From Nocardioides sp. TRM66260-LWL (GTDB taxonomy: Bacteria > Actinomycetota > Actinomycetes > Propionibacteriales > Nocardioidaceae): a stretch of 64,000 bases of DNA. The notes under the pieces were generated by a model. The model saw nothing but the letters and a program-made list of their open reading frames with translations. It was not told the DNA's origin and ran no database searches. How positions within the stretch are numbered: position 1 is the stretch's first letter; each line of letters begins with the position of its first letter. The translations under genes and the position numbers were made by a program. Positions 43,867 to 51,828 of this stretch are shown piece after piece. The stretch covers positions 62,001 through 126,000 of the forward strand of contig NZ_JAIQZK010000001.1 of the NCBI RefSeq assembly GCF_020075545.1, in the 5' to 3' direction.

Positions 43867-43890
43867 TTAGGCAAGGCCAACCTTACCTAA
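43867..43890 (-). promoter_or_regulatory. double IdeR/DtxR iron box of the fbpABC operon
   Basis: Two 10-bp arms, TTAGGCAAGG and CCTTACCTAA, face each other around CCAA with one mismatch. The stretch can be read as two overlapping 19-bp iron boxes; the first matches the consensus at 15 of 19 positions. Overlapping boxes are typical of tightly iron-repressed promoters. Confidence 0.8.
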
Positions 43891-43926
43891 TGCTTGAAGC
43901 GCGGCCCAGGTGACGTCCGTCGCCGC

Positions 43927-44394
43927 TCAGGCCAGGCCGGCGGCGATCCGGTCGAGGATCGCGCCGAGCCGCGCCAGGTCGTCGTCCCGCAGCGGGTCGA
44001 GGACGAGGCGGCGCACGGTGGCGACGTGCGCGGGCGCCGCCGCCTCGATCGCCCGGCGCCCCGCCTCGGCGAGCACCACGTACGCGCCGCGGCCGTCGTC
44101 CTCGCACTCCTCCCGCTCGACCAGCCCGCGCGCGCCCATGCGTCGCAGGTGGTGGGAGAGCCGGCTGCGCTCCCAGGCCAGGGCGTCCGCCAGCTCGGAG
44201 ACCCGCAGGCGGCCCTCGGGGCTCTCGCTGAGGCGGACGAGGACGTCGAAGTCCGGCAGGGAGAGCCCGGCGTGCTCGTGCAGGTCGCGGTGGAGGGCGG
44301 CGGGCAGGGCCGCCGTCACCTCCAGCCAGCGGCGCCAGACGCGCTGCTCGGCGTCGGTGAGCCAGGGGGCGGCGGTCTCGGCGGCGGGGGTCAT
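43927..44394 (-). CDS. MarR-family regulator, divergent from a pirin gene
   Basis: A 155-residue MarR protein: 'LSLPDFDVLVRLSESPEGRLRVSELADALAWERSRLSHHL' in pieces, then the wing 'CEDDGRGAYVVLAEAGRRAIEAAA'. ATG 44394 is chosen over ATG 44430 because TAGCAT (44407-44402, minus strand) lies 7 bp upstream and would otherwise be inside the gene. It is divergent from the YhhW-type pirin gene, a frequent MarR target. Confidence 0.85.
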   Translation of the reverse strand: MTPAAETAAPWLTDAEQRVWRRWLEVTAALPAALHRDLHEHAGLSLPDFDVLVRLSESPEGRLRVSELADALAWERSRLSHHLRRMGARGLVEREECEDDGRGAYVVLAEAGRRAIEAAAPAHVATVRRLVLDPLRDDDLARLGAILDRIAAGLA

Positions 44395-44401
44395 GGAATG
44401 G

Positions 44402-44453
44402 ATGCTATCCCTAAGTGGTTGACGCGTCATCTACCTGCCGTCCAGACTGGACG
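44402..44453. promoter_or_regulatory. marR/pirin divergent promoter region
   Basis: The leftward -10 TAGCAT lies at 44407-44402. Rightward, TTGACG (44419-44424) could be a -35, with CAGACT (44443-44448) as -10. CGTCCAG-A-CTGGACG (44439-44453) is a perfect 7-bp inverted repeat over that -10 and is the best operator candidate for the MarR protein. Confidence 0.5.
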
Positions 44454-44476
44454 CACCCGGCCCGAGAGGAACCACC

Positions 44477-45247
44477 ATGAACGCCACCATCGAGCTCGCC
44501 CCGTCGATCGACGTGCGTCGCGCGGCCGACCGGTTCGTCTCCGACTTCGGCTGGCTCGACTCCAAGCACTCGTTCTCCTTCGGGCAGCACTTCGACCGCG
44601 CCAACACCCACCACGGCCTGCTGCTGGTGAACAACGACGACGTCGTCGACGCCGGCACCGGCTTCGACACCCACCCGCACCGCGACATGGAGATCGTCAC
44701 CTGGGTGCTCGACGGCTCGCTGGTGCACCAGGACTCCACCGGCCACAACGGCGTCATCTACCCGGGTCTGGCCCAGCGGATGAGCGCCGGCACCGGCATC
44801 CTGCACTCGGAGAAGAACGACTCCTGGACGCTCGGCGGCCCCGAGCACCGCCAGCCGGTGCACTTCGTCCAGATGTGGGTGCTGCCCGACGAGTCCGGCA
44901 TCGTGCCCGGCTACGAGCAGCTCGAGATCGCTCCCGAGCGGCTCGCCGGCCAGCTCGTGCCCGTGGCCTCCGGCATGGCGGCGCACCGCGACGAGACCGC
45001 CATCCGCATCCGCAACCGCTACGCCGCGCTGCACGCCGCCCGGCTCCAGCCCGGCGAGAGCGTCGAGCTGCCCGACGCACCGTACCTGCACCTCTTCGTC
45101 CCCCGGGGCGCCGTGACGCTCGAGGGCGCCGGCCCGCTCGCCACCGGCGACGCCGTCCGGTTCACCGCCACCGGCGGGCAGCGGGTCACCGCCACCGAGG
45201 CCGCCGAGATCCTGGTGTGGGAGATGCACGCCGGCGTCGCCGCCTGA
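44477..45247 (+). CDS. pirin family protein (YhhW type)
   Basis: A 256-residue pirin. It opens with 'DFGWLDSKHSFSFGQHFD' and has the metal site 'FDTHPHRDMEIVTWVLDGSL' and 'SAGTGILHSEKNDS', which carries the remaining His and Glu ligands, as in the E. coli quercetinase YhhW. The second cupin is short and degenerate. A GAGAGGA-like site precedes ATG 44477. The divergent MarR gene probably regulates it, perhaps in response to aromatic or oxidative stress; that is inference. Confidence 0.9.
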   Translation: MNATIELAPSIDVRRAADRFVSDFGWLDSKHSFSFGQHFDRANTHHGLLLVNNDDVVDAGTGFDTHPHRDMEIVTWVLDGSLVHQDSTGHNGVIYPGLAQRMSAGTGILHSEKNDSWTLGGPEHRQPVHFVQMWVLPDESGIVPGYEQLEIAPERLAGQLVPVASGMAAHRDETAIRIRNRYAALHAARLQPGESVELPDAPYLHLFVPRGAVTLEGAGPLATGDAVRFTATGGQRVTATEAAEILVWEMHAGVAA

Positions 45248-45260
45248 TCGTGCCGGCGTG

Positions 45261-45294
45261 TGTCGGTTTCCCCGGGCGCCCGGGGAAACCGACA
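45261..45294. terminator. 34-bp perfect palindrome after the pirin gene
   Basis: Arms TGTCGGTTTCCCCGGGC (45261-45277) and GCCCGGGGAAACCGACA (45278-45294) are adjacent with no spacer. It begins 13 bp after the pirin stop and is the probable terminator. It touches a second palindrome directly to the right. Confidence 0.75.
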
Positions 45295-45352
45295 TTCCGT
45301 GACGCGCAGGGCACCGTCGAGGGACCGGCGAGGTGCCGTACGCGTCACGGAA
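45295..45352. repeat. second palindrome with nested stem
   Basis: TTCCGTGACGCG (45295-45306) pairs with CGCGTCACGGAA (45341-45352), and GGCACC (45310-45315) with GGTGCC (45332-45337) inside. Its foot, GTGACGCG, differs by one base from the GTAACGCG foot of the palindromes around 10137-11413, and the two-stem layout is the same. Confidence 0.75.
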
Positions 45353-45404
45353 GACCGCAGCGACCTCCGGGTGACCAGGCCGGTGGCCTGGCAGGATCCG
45401 GTGC

Positions 45405-46175
45405 ATGGACGACGAGCTGCAACGGCGCGTCCTCGCAGCCTCTGCGGCCTGGCGCTCGCCGTGGTTCCCGCCCGACGCCCGTCACCTCCGTGACGATCGA
45501 CTCGAGGCGTATGCCAAGGACGGGCTCCTGACCGTCATGCACGTGGGCCTCCCCGGGCGCGGCGGGACGCCGTCCGCGGCGTCGGATCTCGCTCTCGTCC
45601 AGGATCTCGCTCGGCGCGCCGGCTGCTCGGAGGTCTCCTGGACGAGCGGCGCCGGCGTGAGCGCCGCGGGTCTGGAGGAGCTGCTCGCAGCGCGAGGCGG
45701 GACGGTCACCGCGACCATCGAGATCCTCGCCCGACGCACCGACGTCACGGCGCCGGCCCCCGAGTCCAGCCGGATCGTGGTCGCCGAGGTCGCCACCGCC
45801 GAGCAGTACCGCGACGTCCTGCGGGTCGACGCGGAGGTCTGGGACCACGCCATGCCGGACGAGTCGGAGCTGCGAGCGGGCTTCCCGGCCGGGGCGGACG
45901 GCCGCTGGCTGGCCACCCTCGACGGTGAGCCCGCAGGCGCCGGCGGGTACGGCATCGTCGACGACGTGGCCCGGTTGTGGGGCGCGGGCGTCGTGCCTCG
46001 TCATCGCAGGCAGGGCGTCTACGCGGCGCTCGTCGAATGCCGTGTCGAGAGCGCACGTGAGCGGGGCGCGAGCCTGGCGCTGGTGCATGCGCTGCCGACG
46101 TCGGCGCCGATCCTGCGGCGGCTGGGCTTCGAGCGCTTCGGCGAACGGCTCGTCTGGAGGTTCGCCGCTGGTTGA
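45405..46175 (+). CDS. GNAT-family N-acetyltransferase
   Basis: A 256-residue protein whose C-terminal half is a GNAT fold. The acetyl-CoA loop is 'AGVVPRHRRQGVYAALVEC' (R/Q-x-x-G-x-G/V type), followed by 'LALVHALPTSAPILRRLGFERFG'. The N-terminal half may be a degenerate second GNAT domain. Target amine unknown. It stands alone after the paired palindromes, and its codon use looks less extreme than its neighbours'. Confidence 0.8.
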   Translation: MDDELQRRVLAASAAWRSPWFPPDARHLRDDRLEAYAKDGLLTVMHVGLPGRGGTPSAASDLALVQDLARRAGCSEVSWTSGAGVSAAGLEELLAARGGTVTATIEILARRTDVTAPAPESSRIVVAEVATAEQYRDVLRVDAEVWDHAMPDESELRAGFPAGADGRWLATLDGEPAGAGGYGIVDDVARLWGAGVVPRHRRQGVYAALVECRVESARERGASLALVHALPTSAPILRRLGFERFGERLVWRFAAG

Positions 46176-46205
46176 GAGCCCCGCGGGTCACCTTCGTCCC
46201 ACGCG

Positions 46206-46760
46206 TCACCAGCGCAGCATCGGCGCCGGGTCGGTCGGGTGCCTCACCGCCCACGAGACCGCGTGGCGGACCAGGAACCGGTGGAACCCGAGGTAGGGGA
46301 ACGCCTCGACGGCGGCCGTGACGTCGCGCCGGCGCAGCGGCGTGCCGAGGGTGACGCCGCGGGTGGCGTCGACGCGGTCGGCCAGCCGGAAGGTCTCGAC
46401 CCAGGGGTCGTCGCGGACGGCACGGAGACGGTGGTGATCGGCCACCATCCGCTCGACGCGGGCGATCTCGTCGTCGGTCAGGTCGAGGCCGAGCGGATCG
46501 ACGAGGGTCGCCGCGAGCGCCACCGACGGGTCGAGGTAGTCCCAGGTGCGGCCGGTCCAGATGCCGGCGTCGTGGATCGCCCAGGCGAGCGCGATCGCGG
46601 GCGGCGCCTCGGCCAGGCCCAGCATGGCGAGCTGGTAGGTCAGCCCGCGGTGCACGTGGTTGCGGTAGGCGGCGAGATCGTCCCCGATCTGCGGAGCGAG
46701 CCGGGCGAGCACCTCCTCGGCGACCGGGTCAGGGCGGATCGGCCCGGTCCCGCCCGTCAC
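46206..46760 (-). CDS. HD-domain-like protein
   Basis: A 184-residue helical protein. 'NHVHRGLTYQLA', 'AWAIHDAGIWTGRTWDYLD' and 'MVADHHRLRAV' give the His, His-Asp and Asp-type pattern of HD-fold metal-dependent phosphohydrolases, though spacing is only roughly typical. GTG 46760 overlaps the DJ-1/PfpI gene stop by 4 bp, so the two are cotranscribed. Substrate unknown. Confidence 0.7.
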   Translation of the reverse strand: MTGGTGPIRPDPVAEEVLARLAPQIGDDLAAYRNHVHRGLTYQLAMLGLAEAPPAIALAWAIHDAGIWTGRTWDYLDPSVALAATLVDPLGLDLTDDEIARVERMVADHHRLRAVRDDPWVETFRLADRVDATRGVTLGTPLRRRDVTAAVEAFPYLGFHRFLVRHAVSWAVRHPTDPAPMLRW

Positions 46761-47479
46761 CCGCGACCGCCTCGACGGGCACGGACCGCGCCGACGGCCG
46801 CCGCCCACCCGAGTCGGACGGGCGCGGTCAGCTGCCCGGCGGCCAGGGTCTCCCGTGCGAGCAGCGACGTCGCCCGTGCCCGGGTGCCCGCGCTGGCCTT
46901 GGACCAGTGGCCCGAGTCGAAGGGCGGCTGCGGGTCGTACTCCAGCGCCAGCTGGATGGCCTCGGCGCGCTCCCGGCCACCGAGCTCGCCGGCGAGCCAC
47001 AGCCCCAGGTCGATGCCGGCCGAGACTCCCGCCGCGGTGACGATGCGTCCCGTCCCGACGATGCGCTCGTCGCCGACCGGCGTGACGCCGAAGGGGCGCA
47101 GCAGCGGCAGCGCCATCCAGTGCGACGTCGCCCGCTGCCCGGCCAGCACGCCGGCCGCGGCGAGGATCACCGATCCCGAGCACACCGACGCCGTCCAGCG
47201 GGACGTGCGGTGCGCGGCCCGCACCCAGCCGAGGACCCGCTCGTCGCGCGCGTGCGTCATCGTCGTCATCCCGCCGGGCACCAGCACGACGTCGGGGGTC
47301 GGCGTCTCCTCGAGCGTGTGGGTGGCCCCGACGAGCAGCACCCCCGAGTCGGCGGCCACCGGCCCCGAGTCGTGCCAGACGAAGCGGACCTCGACGTCGG
47401 GCAGGTTGCGCAGCACCTCGTACGGCCCGATCAGGTCGAGCGCCGTGTAGCCCGGGTAGAGGAGGATCGCGATCTGCAT
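46757..47479 (-). CDS. DJ-1/PfpI family protein
   Basis: A 240-residue protein of the class-I glutamine-amidotransferase-like fold. The nucleophile elbow is 'ASVCSGSVILAAAG', and 'LLYPGYTALDLIGPYEVL' carries the conserved start. It resembles isonitrile hydratase (InhA)-type or AraC-N-like DJ-1 proteins, without the AraC DNA-binding part. Reaction unproven. ATG 47479 gives the standard start. Two TCCATGGTC copies lie upstream. Confidence 0.83.
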   Translation of the reverse strand: MQIAILLYPGYTALDLIGPYEVLRNLPDVEVRFVWHDSGPVAADSGVLLVGATHTLEETPTPDVVLVPGGMTTMTHARDERVLGWVRAAHRTSRWTASVCSGSVILAAAGVLAGQRATSHWMALPLLRPFGVTPVGDERIVGTGRIVTAAGVSAGIDLGLWLAGELGGRERAEAIQLALEYDPQPPFDSGHWSKASAGTRARATSLLARETLAAGQLTAPVRLGWAAAVGAVRARRGGRG

Positions 47480-47485
47480 GGCGCG

Positions 47486-47522
47486 TCCATGGTCCCGCGT
47501 CGGCGCGGCTCGGTCCATGGTC
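47486..47522. promoter_or_regulatory. two direct TCCATGGTC copies upstream of the DJ-1 gene
   Basis: TCCATGGTC occurs at 47486-47494 and 47514-47522, 28 bp apart, each with a CCATGG palindrome core. They sit in the 5' region of the DJ-1/PfpI operon and could bind a regulator on the same face of the helix after nearly three turns. Confidence 0.3.
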
Positions 47523-47561
47523 GAGTGGGATCCGGCGTCCCTCGGTGCGACCCGAGCAGAA

Positions 47562-47594
47562 AGCCCCTGACCGCGTCTCCGCAGGTCAGGGGCT
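47562..47594. terminator. hairpin terminator after tRNA-His
   Basis: AGCCCCTGACC (47562-47572) pairs with GGTCAGGGGCT (47584-47594), with an 11-nt loop. It begins 24 bp from the 3' end of tRNA-His on the minus strand. Confidence 0.7.
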
Positions 47595-47618
47595 CGCTGT
47601 CGCCCTCACGGGCACTGG

Positions 47619-47692
47619 GGTGAGTGACGGGACTCGAACCCGCGGCCACCTGGACCACAACCAGGTGCTCTACCAGCTGAGCTACACCCACC
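47619..47692 (-). tRNA. tRNA-His (GUG anticodon)
   Basis: Minus strand: an extra 5' G (G-1) opposite C73, as required for tRNA-His, acceptor GTGGGTG/CACTCAC, anticodon arm CCTGG-TTGTGGT-CCAGG with anticodon GTG, and T arm GCGGG-TTCGAGT-CCCGT. CCA is not encoded. Confidence 0.95.
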
Positions 47693-47745
47693 ATCGGCCC
47701 GCGCTGGCGCGAGCCGTCGTGAAGTGTAGGGGATGGCGCGGGGGG

Positions 47746-48381
47746 TCACTCAATCGGCGGTTCGCCGGCCGGTCGCGCGCCGGTCAGCGAGCCGCCGTGC
47801 TCGGCGGCGAGCTGCTTGACGCGGTCGGTGTCGGGCCCGGGAGCGGGCACGAAGACGGCCTCGCGGTAGTACCGCAGCTCCTCGATCGACTCCTGGATGT
47901 CGGCCAGCGCCCGGTGGTTGCCCTTCTTCTCCGGCGCGCCGAAGTAGGCCCGCGGGTACCAGCGGCGGGAGAGCTCCTTGATCGAGGAGACGTCGACGAT
48001 GCGGTAGTGCAGGAACGACTCCAGCCGCGGCATGTCGCGGCCGAGGAACGCGCGGTCGGTGGCGACGGTGTTGCCGGCCAACGGCGGGCGGCTGCCGTCG
48101 GGGCAGTGCTCGCGCACGTAGGCGAGCACGGCGTCCTCGGCCTCGGCGAGGGTCAGGCCGGCGTCGAGCTCGGTGAGCAGGCCCGAGCGCTCGTGCATCT
48201 GCCGGACGAAGTCGCCCATCTGCTCCAGCGCGGCGGCCGGCGGCTTGACGACGAGGTCGACGCCCTCGCCGAGCACGTTCAGGTCGAAGTCGGTGACGAG
48301 CGCCGCGACCTCGATCAGGGCGTCGGCGCCGAGGTCGAGCCCGGTCATCTCGCAGTCGATCCAGACGAGGCGGTCGTTCAT
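47746..48381 (-). CDS. orn: oligoribonuclease
   Basis: A 211-residue DEDDh exonuclease that degrades 2-5-nt RNAs, including pGpG. Motif I is '[12 protein letters not shown]', motif II '[15 protein letters not shown]', and motif III '[18 protein letters not shown]' with the catalytic His and Asp. The ATG follows TAGGGT (48395-48390, minus strand) by 8 bp. It is slightly longer than usual, with a Gly/Pro-rich tail. Divergent from the SnoaL-like gene. Confidence 0.95.
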   Translation of the reverse strand: MNDRLVWIDCEMTGLDLGADALIEVAALVTDFDLNVLGEGVDLVVKPPAAALEQMGDFVRQMHERSGLLTELDAGLTLAEAEDAVLAYVREHCPDGSRPPLAGNTVATDRAFLGRDMPRLESFLHYRIVDVSSIKELSRRWYPRAYFGAPEKKGNHRALADIQESIEELRYYREAVFVPAPGPDTDRVKQLAAEHGGSLTGARPAGEPPIE

Positions 48382-48429
48382 GGGTCCGAACCCTACGCCG
48401 GACGTCGGCGCCCGCCCTACGCTCGGCCC

Positions 48430-48876
48430 GTGACCGACCCCGCCCGCGCCGTCGAGAACGTGCTGTACGAGTACGCGGAGCTGATCGACGCCGGCGACCT
48501 CGACGGGGTCGGCGCGCTGCTGGCCCACGCGCGGCTGCTCGCCGACGGCCCGGACGGACCCGTGGTCGTCGCCGAGGGCCGGGAGGCGATCACCGCGCTG
48601 TACCGCTCGACGACGCGGATCCACCCCGAGACCGGGACGCCGCGCACCCGGCACGTCACCACGAACGCCCGCATCGAGGTCGACGAGGCGGCCGGCACCG
48701 CGACGGCCCGCTCGGTCTACACCGTGCTGCAGGCCACCGACTCCCTCGCGCTCCAGCCGATCGTCAGCGGCCGCTACGAGGACGCCTTCGAGCGGGCCGA
48801 CGACGGCTGGCGGCTGACGAGCCGGCTGATCCACGTCGACCTGGTCGGCGAGCTCGGTCAGCACCTGCTGATCTGA
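48430..48876 (+). CDS. SnoaL-like / nuclear transport factor 2 fold protein
   Basis: A 148-residue NTF2-fold protein. '[21 protein letters not shown]' is the opening cone helix, and '[27 protein letters not shown]' (in pieces) and '[20 protein letters not shown]' follow the SnoaL-4 pattern. It may act on a polyketide- or steroid-like small molecule, or bind one; unknown. GTG 48430 is 5 bp after TACGCT (48419-48424), a leaderless start. Confidence 0.82.
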   Translation: MTDPARAVENVLYEYAELIDAGDLDGVGALLAHARLLADGPDGPVVVAEGREAITALYRSTTRIHPETGTPRTRHVTTNARIEVDEAAGTATARSVYTVLQATDSLALQPIVSGRYEDAFERADDGWRLTSRLIHVDLVGELGQHLLI

Positions 48877-48967
48877 CCCGCCCGGGGCCGTGCCCGCCGC
48901 TGGAGCGGGCCGCCTAGCCTCGACCCCGGGTCACCCCGTCCCCGCCCACCCCGAGGAGCCCGTGCCG

Positions 48968-49696
48968 ATGGCCGCCCGATCCGATCGATCCGACCGACCT
49001 GCCGGTCCCGCCCGTCCCGGCGCCGGGCTCAGCCCCGCGGCCCGCCGTCGCCGCGCGATCAACCTCGCGACGCTGGCGTGCGTCCTGGTGCTCGTCGTCG
49101 GCGTCGCCTACCTGGTGACGCGCTCGTCCGGCCCCGGCCCGGTGAACGCCCCGCCGGCGGGGCAGAGCCGGTACGGCGTCACGCTCGGCGAGGCGTCCGC
49201 GCCGCACAGCGTCGTCGTCTACGAGGACTTCCTCTGCCCCTTCTGCCGGCAGTTCGAGGAGGCCACCGAGACCGAGCTGGCGCGGCTGGCCGAGGAGGGG
49301 AAGGTGTACGTCGAGTACCGCCCGTTCGTGCTGCTGAGCAAGGCCGGCGACTACTCCGCGCGCTCGCTCAACGCCTTCGCCGTGGTCAAGCGGGCGGCCG
49401 GCGACGCGGTGGCGCTGCGCTTCCACGACCTGCTCTACGCCCAGCAGCCCGACGAGCGGGGTCCCTTCCCCGACGACGACTGGCTGGTGGCGCGGGCCGT
49501 CGAGGCCGGGGCGCAGGAGGACGCCGTGCGCCCGGGCATCGAGGGCCGCGCCGAGCAGTCCTTCGTCGACGGCGCGACGAAGGAGGCGCAGGACTCCGGC
49601 GTGCAGAGCACCCCGTCGGTGCTGCTCGACGGCACCCTGCAGACCGGACGCACCGTCGACGACGTCGTCGCCTCCGTGCTGGGAGCGGTGCGGTGA
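48968..49696 (+). CDS. membrane-anchored DsbA/thioredoxin-like protein
   Basis: A 242-residue thiol-disulfide oxidoreductase. One membrane helix (about 32-50, 'INLATLACVLVLVVGVAYLV') anchors an external DsbA-type domain with the active site 'CPFC' (Cys90, Cys93) in 'VVVYEDFLCPFCRQFE', and the cis-Pro loop 'STPSVLLDG'. It should form or shuffle disulfides in exported proteins. ATG 48968 has GAGGAG 8 bp upstream; GTG 48962 is too close. It overlaps the next gene by 4 bp. Confidence 0.88.
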   Translation: MAARSDRSDRPAGPARPGAGLSPAARRRRAINLATLACVLVLVVGVAYLVTRSSGPGPVNAPPAGQSRYGVTLGEASAPHSVVVYEDFLCPFCRQFEEATETELARLAEEGKVYVEYRPFVLLSKAGDYSARSLNAFAVVKRAAGDAVALRFHDLLYAQQPDERGPFPDDDWLVARAVEAGAQEDAVRPGIEGRAEQSFVDGATKEAQDSGVQSTPSVLLDGTLQTGRTVDDVVASVLGAVR

Positions 49697-50724
49697 GCGG
49701 GCTGGACGCCTTCGTCGCCGGCCTGCCCAAGGCCGAGCTGCACGTGCACCACGTCGGCTCCGCCTCGCCGCGCATCGTCGCCGAGCTCGCCGCCCGCCAC
49801 CCGGGCACCGTGCCGAGCGACCCCGCGGAGCTCGCGCGGTTCTTCGAGTTCCGCGACTTCGCGCACTTCGTGGACGTCTACCTCGCCGTGGTCGCGCTCG
49901 TCCGGACGCCCGAGGACGTCCGCTACCTCACCTACGAGGTCGCCCGCGAGATGGCCGAGGGCCAGGCCCTGCGCTACGCCGAGCTCACCTGCACGCCGTA
50001 CACCTCGATCGTCGCCCACCGGGGCCACCCCGGCATGGCGCCCGACGCGTACCTCGACGCGCTCGAGGACGCGCGCCGCGCCGCCGAGCGCGACCACGGT
50101 CTGGTGCTGCGCTGGATCTTCGACGTGCCGGGGGAGTCCGGGCTGCCCGCGGCCGACGTGACGCTGGACGTGGCCCGCCTCGCCCTGCGCCGCGGCGACG
50201 CCCTCGTCGGCTTCGGCCTCGGCGGCCCCGAGATCGGCGTCCCGCGCCCGCAGTTCCGGCCGCACTTCGACGCTGCCCGGGCCGAGGGCCTGCACAGCGT
50301 CCCGCACGCGGGGGAGACCACCGGCCCGCAGACGGTCTGGGACGCGCTGCGTGAGCTCGGCGCCGAGCGGATCGGCCACGGCACGTCGTCGGCCCAGGAT
50401 CCCGCCCTGCTGGCGCACCTCGCCGAGACCGGCGTCCCGCTCGAGGTCTGCCCGTCGTCCAACCTCGCGACGCGGGCCGTCGCCAGCCTCGAGGAGCACC
50501 CGCTGCGGGCGTTCCGCGACGCGGGGGTCGTCGTCACCGTCAACTCCGACGACCCGCCGATGTTCGGCACCGACCTGTGCCGCGAGTACGCGATCGCGGC
50601 CGACCTGCTCGACCTCGACGAGGAGGGGCTGCGCGAGCTCGCGCGCACCGCCGTGCGCTGCTCCTTCGCGCCCGACGACGTGCAGGCCCGGGTGCTGGGC
50701 GAGATCGACGCCTACGCCGGCTGA
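49693..50724 (+). CDS. adenosine deaminase family protein (possibly aminofutalosine deaminase)
   Basis: A 343-residue metal-dependent deaminase. Zinc ligands His17 and His19 are in 'KAELHVHHVGSASPRI'; 'SVPHAGETTGPQ' holds the catalytic Glu and His; 'RIGHGTSSAQD' and 'NSDDPPMFGTDL' hold the last His and Asp ligands. The unusual 'HVHHVGSASPRI' start resembles actinobacterial proteins shown or proposed to deaminate aminodeoxyfutalosine in menaquinone synthesis, so adenosine may not be the substrate. No other mqn genes are in the window. Coupled to the DsbA-like gene by GTGA. Confidence 0.85.
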   Translation: MSGLDAFVAGLPKAELHVHHVGSASPRIVAELAARHPGTVPSDPAELARFFEFRDFAHFVDVYLAVVALVRTPEDVRYLTYEVAREMAEGQALRYAELTCTPYTSIVAHRGHPGMAPDAYLDALEDARRAAERDHGLVLRWIFDVPGESGLPAADVTLDVARLALRRGDALVGFGLGGPEIGVPRPQFRPHFDAARAEGLHSVPHAGETTGPQTVWDALRELGAERIGHGTSSAQDPALLAHLAETGVPLEVCPSSNLATRAVASLEEHPLRAFRDAGVVVTVNSDDPPMFGTDLCREYAIAADLLDLDEEGLRELARTAVRCSFAPDDVQARVLGEIDAYAG

Positions 50725-50748
50725 GGCGGCCCGGGGTCGAGGGGTGGA

Positions 50749-51000
50749 TCAGCCCCGGCGACGCTCGGCGCGCTCGCGCCGCCGGGCGTCGCGCTGCCGG
50801 CGCAGCCGCCGCACCAGCAGCGGCTCGGCGGCCTCGGCCTCGGGGCGGTCGATCAGCTCGCCGAGCAGCCGGTGGTAGGCCACCGGCTCGAGGCCGAACC
50901 GGGCGCGGACGGCCTCGTCGCGACCCTCGGCGTGCCGCCACCACTCCTGCTCGAAGGCGAGCACGTCGAGGTCGCGCGCGTCCAGGCCGGGGGTGGTCAC
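50749..51000 (-). CDS. DUF3263 protein
   Basis: An 83-residue helical protein fitting DUF3263: 'LDVLAFEQEWWRHAEGRDEA', then 'YHRLLGELIDRPEAEAAEPLLVRRLRRQ' in pieces, ending in a very basic tail ('RDARRRERAERRRG'). It has a HTH-like look and may bind DNA; the role is unknown. GTG 51000 lies 6 bp after CATCCT (51012-51007, minus strand). Confidence 0.85.
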   Translation of the reverse strand: MTTPGLDARDLDVLAFEQEWWRHAEGRDEAVRARFGLEPVAYHRLLGELIDRPEAEAAEPLLVRRLRRQRDARRRERAERRRG

Positions 51001-51071
51001 CGGAGCAGGATGCCAACTGTCGCGGCCGCGCGTCGCATCGGCCCGCCGGCCGGACGTCGTCGGCGGGCGGC

Positions 51072-51656
51072 TCAGCGGACGGTCTCGGCCTCGTGCGCGA
51101 GCCGCCGGATCGCGCGCAGCGCCCAGGCGAGGGTGTCGGGATCCTGCACCGCGCCGAGCTGCTCGTGCCCGACCAGCAGCGCGAGCGCGGTCTGCGCGAG
51201 CCGGCGGGCGCGGGCGGGGTCGCCGGTGAGGTCGGCGAAGGCGGCGGCGGTGAGGTCGAGCCGGTCGCGGTCGGCGCGGTCGAGCACGCCGCGGACGCGC
51301 GGATCGACCCCCGCCCACACCCGGATGGCCGACTCGGCGCCGTGCCGCAGGTCGAGGGCGGCGGCGAGCAGCAGGTCGAGGCGGCGGGCGGGATCGGGCT
51401 CGTCGCGCAGCCGCTCGGCGGCCGCCAGCGTGCGCTCGGCGTACCAGTGCTCGAGGAGCGCGTCGGTGAAGGCCCGCCAGCCGGCGAAGGAGTGGTAGAA
51501 CGCGCCGGTCGTGAGCCCCAGGCGCCGACACAGCCGCGTGAGCTTGAGGCCGCTGTAGCCCTCCTCGCCGAGCAGGTCGAGCGCGGCGTCGAAGAAGCGG
51601 CGCTGCTGCTCGGGCGTCTCGGCGACGGCGCGCGGGAGGGGATCGGGCGGGCTCAT
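51072..51656 (-). CDS. TetR-family regulator, divergent from aldehyde dehydrogenase
   Basis: A 194-residue TetR protein. The HTH covers about residues 18-62 ('DLLGEEGYSGLKLTRLCRRL', 'TTGAFYHSFAGWRAFTDALL'). A helical ligand domain follows. ATG 51656 is 9 bp after TACACT (51671-51666, minus strand). The divergent aldehyde dehydrogenase promoter contains a palindrome, so it is the likeliest target; the mce operon downstream may be co-controlled. Confidence 0.86.
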   Translation of the reverse strand: MSPPDPLPRAVAETPEQQRRFFDAALDLLGEEGYSGLKLTRLCRRLGLTTGAFYHSFAGWRAFTDALLEHWYAERTLAAAERLRDEPDPARRLDLLLAAALDLRHGAESAIRVWAGVDPRVRGVLDRADRDRLDLTAAAFADLTGDPARARRLAQTALALLVGHEQLGAVQDPDTLAWALRAIRRLAHEAETVR

Positions 51657-51699
51657 GGCCGTCGGAGTGTAGGTCCATCCGGACGCCGGGGGCAGCCCC

Positions 51700-51729
51700 T
51701 TGCGGACATCTCAGAACTGCAGTTACGGT
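51700..51729 (+). promoter_or_regulatory. aldehyde dehydrogenase promoter with palindrome
   Basis: TTGCGG (51700-51705) and TACGGT (51724-51729) give a -35/-10 pair with an 18-bp spacer. AACTGCAGTT (51715-51724) is a perfect 10-bp palindrome overlapping the edge of the -10, a likely site for the divergent TetR protein. Confidence 0.5.
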
Positions 51730-51828
51730 CAGCCCGCTGTGACGCGGCCCACAGGGTCGTCCGCAGCCCGACGTCTGTCCACCGCACCCCGGGCGACGTC
51801 ACCTCCTCCCCGAGATCCGAGGTCCCCC

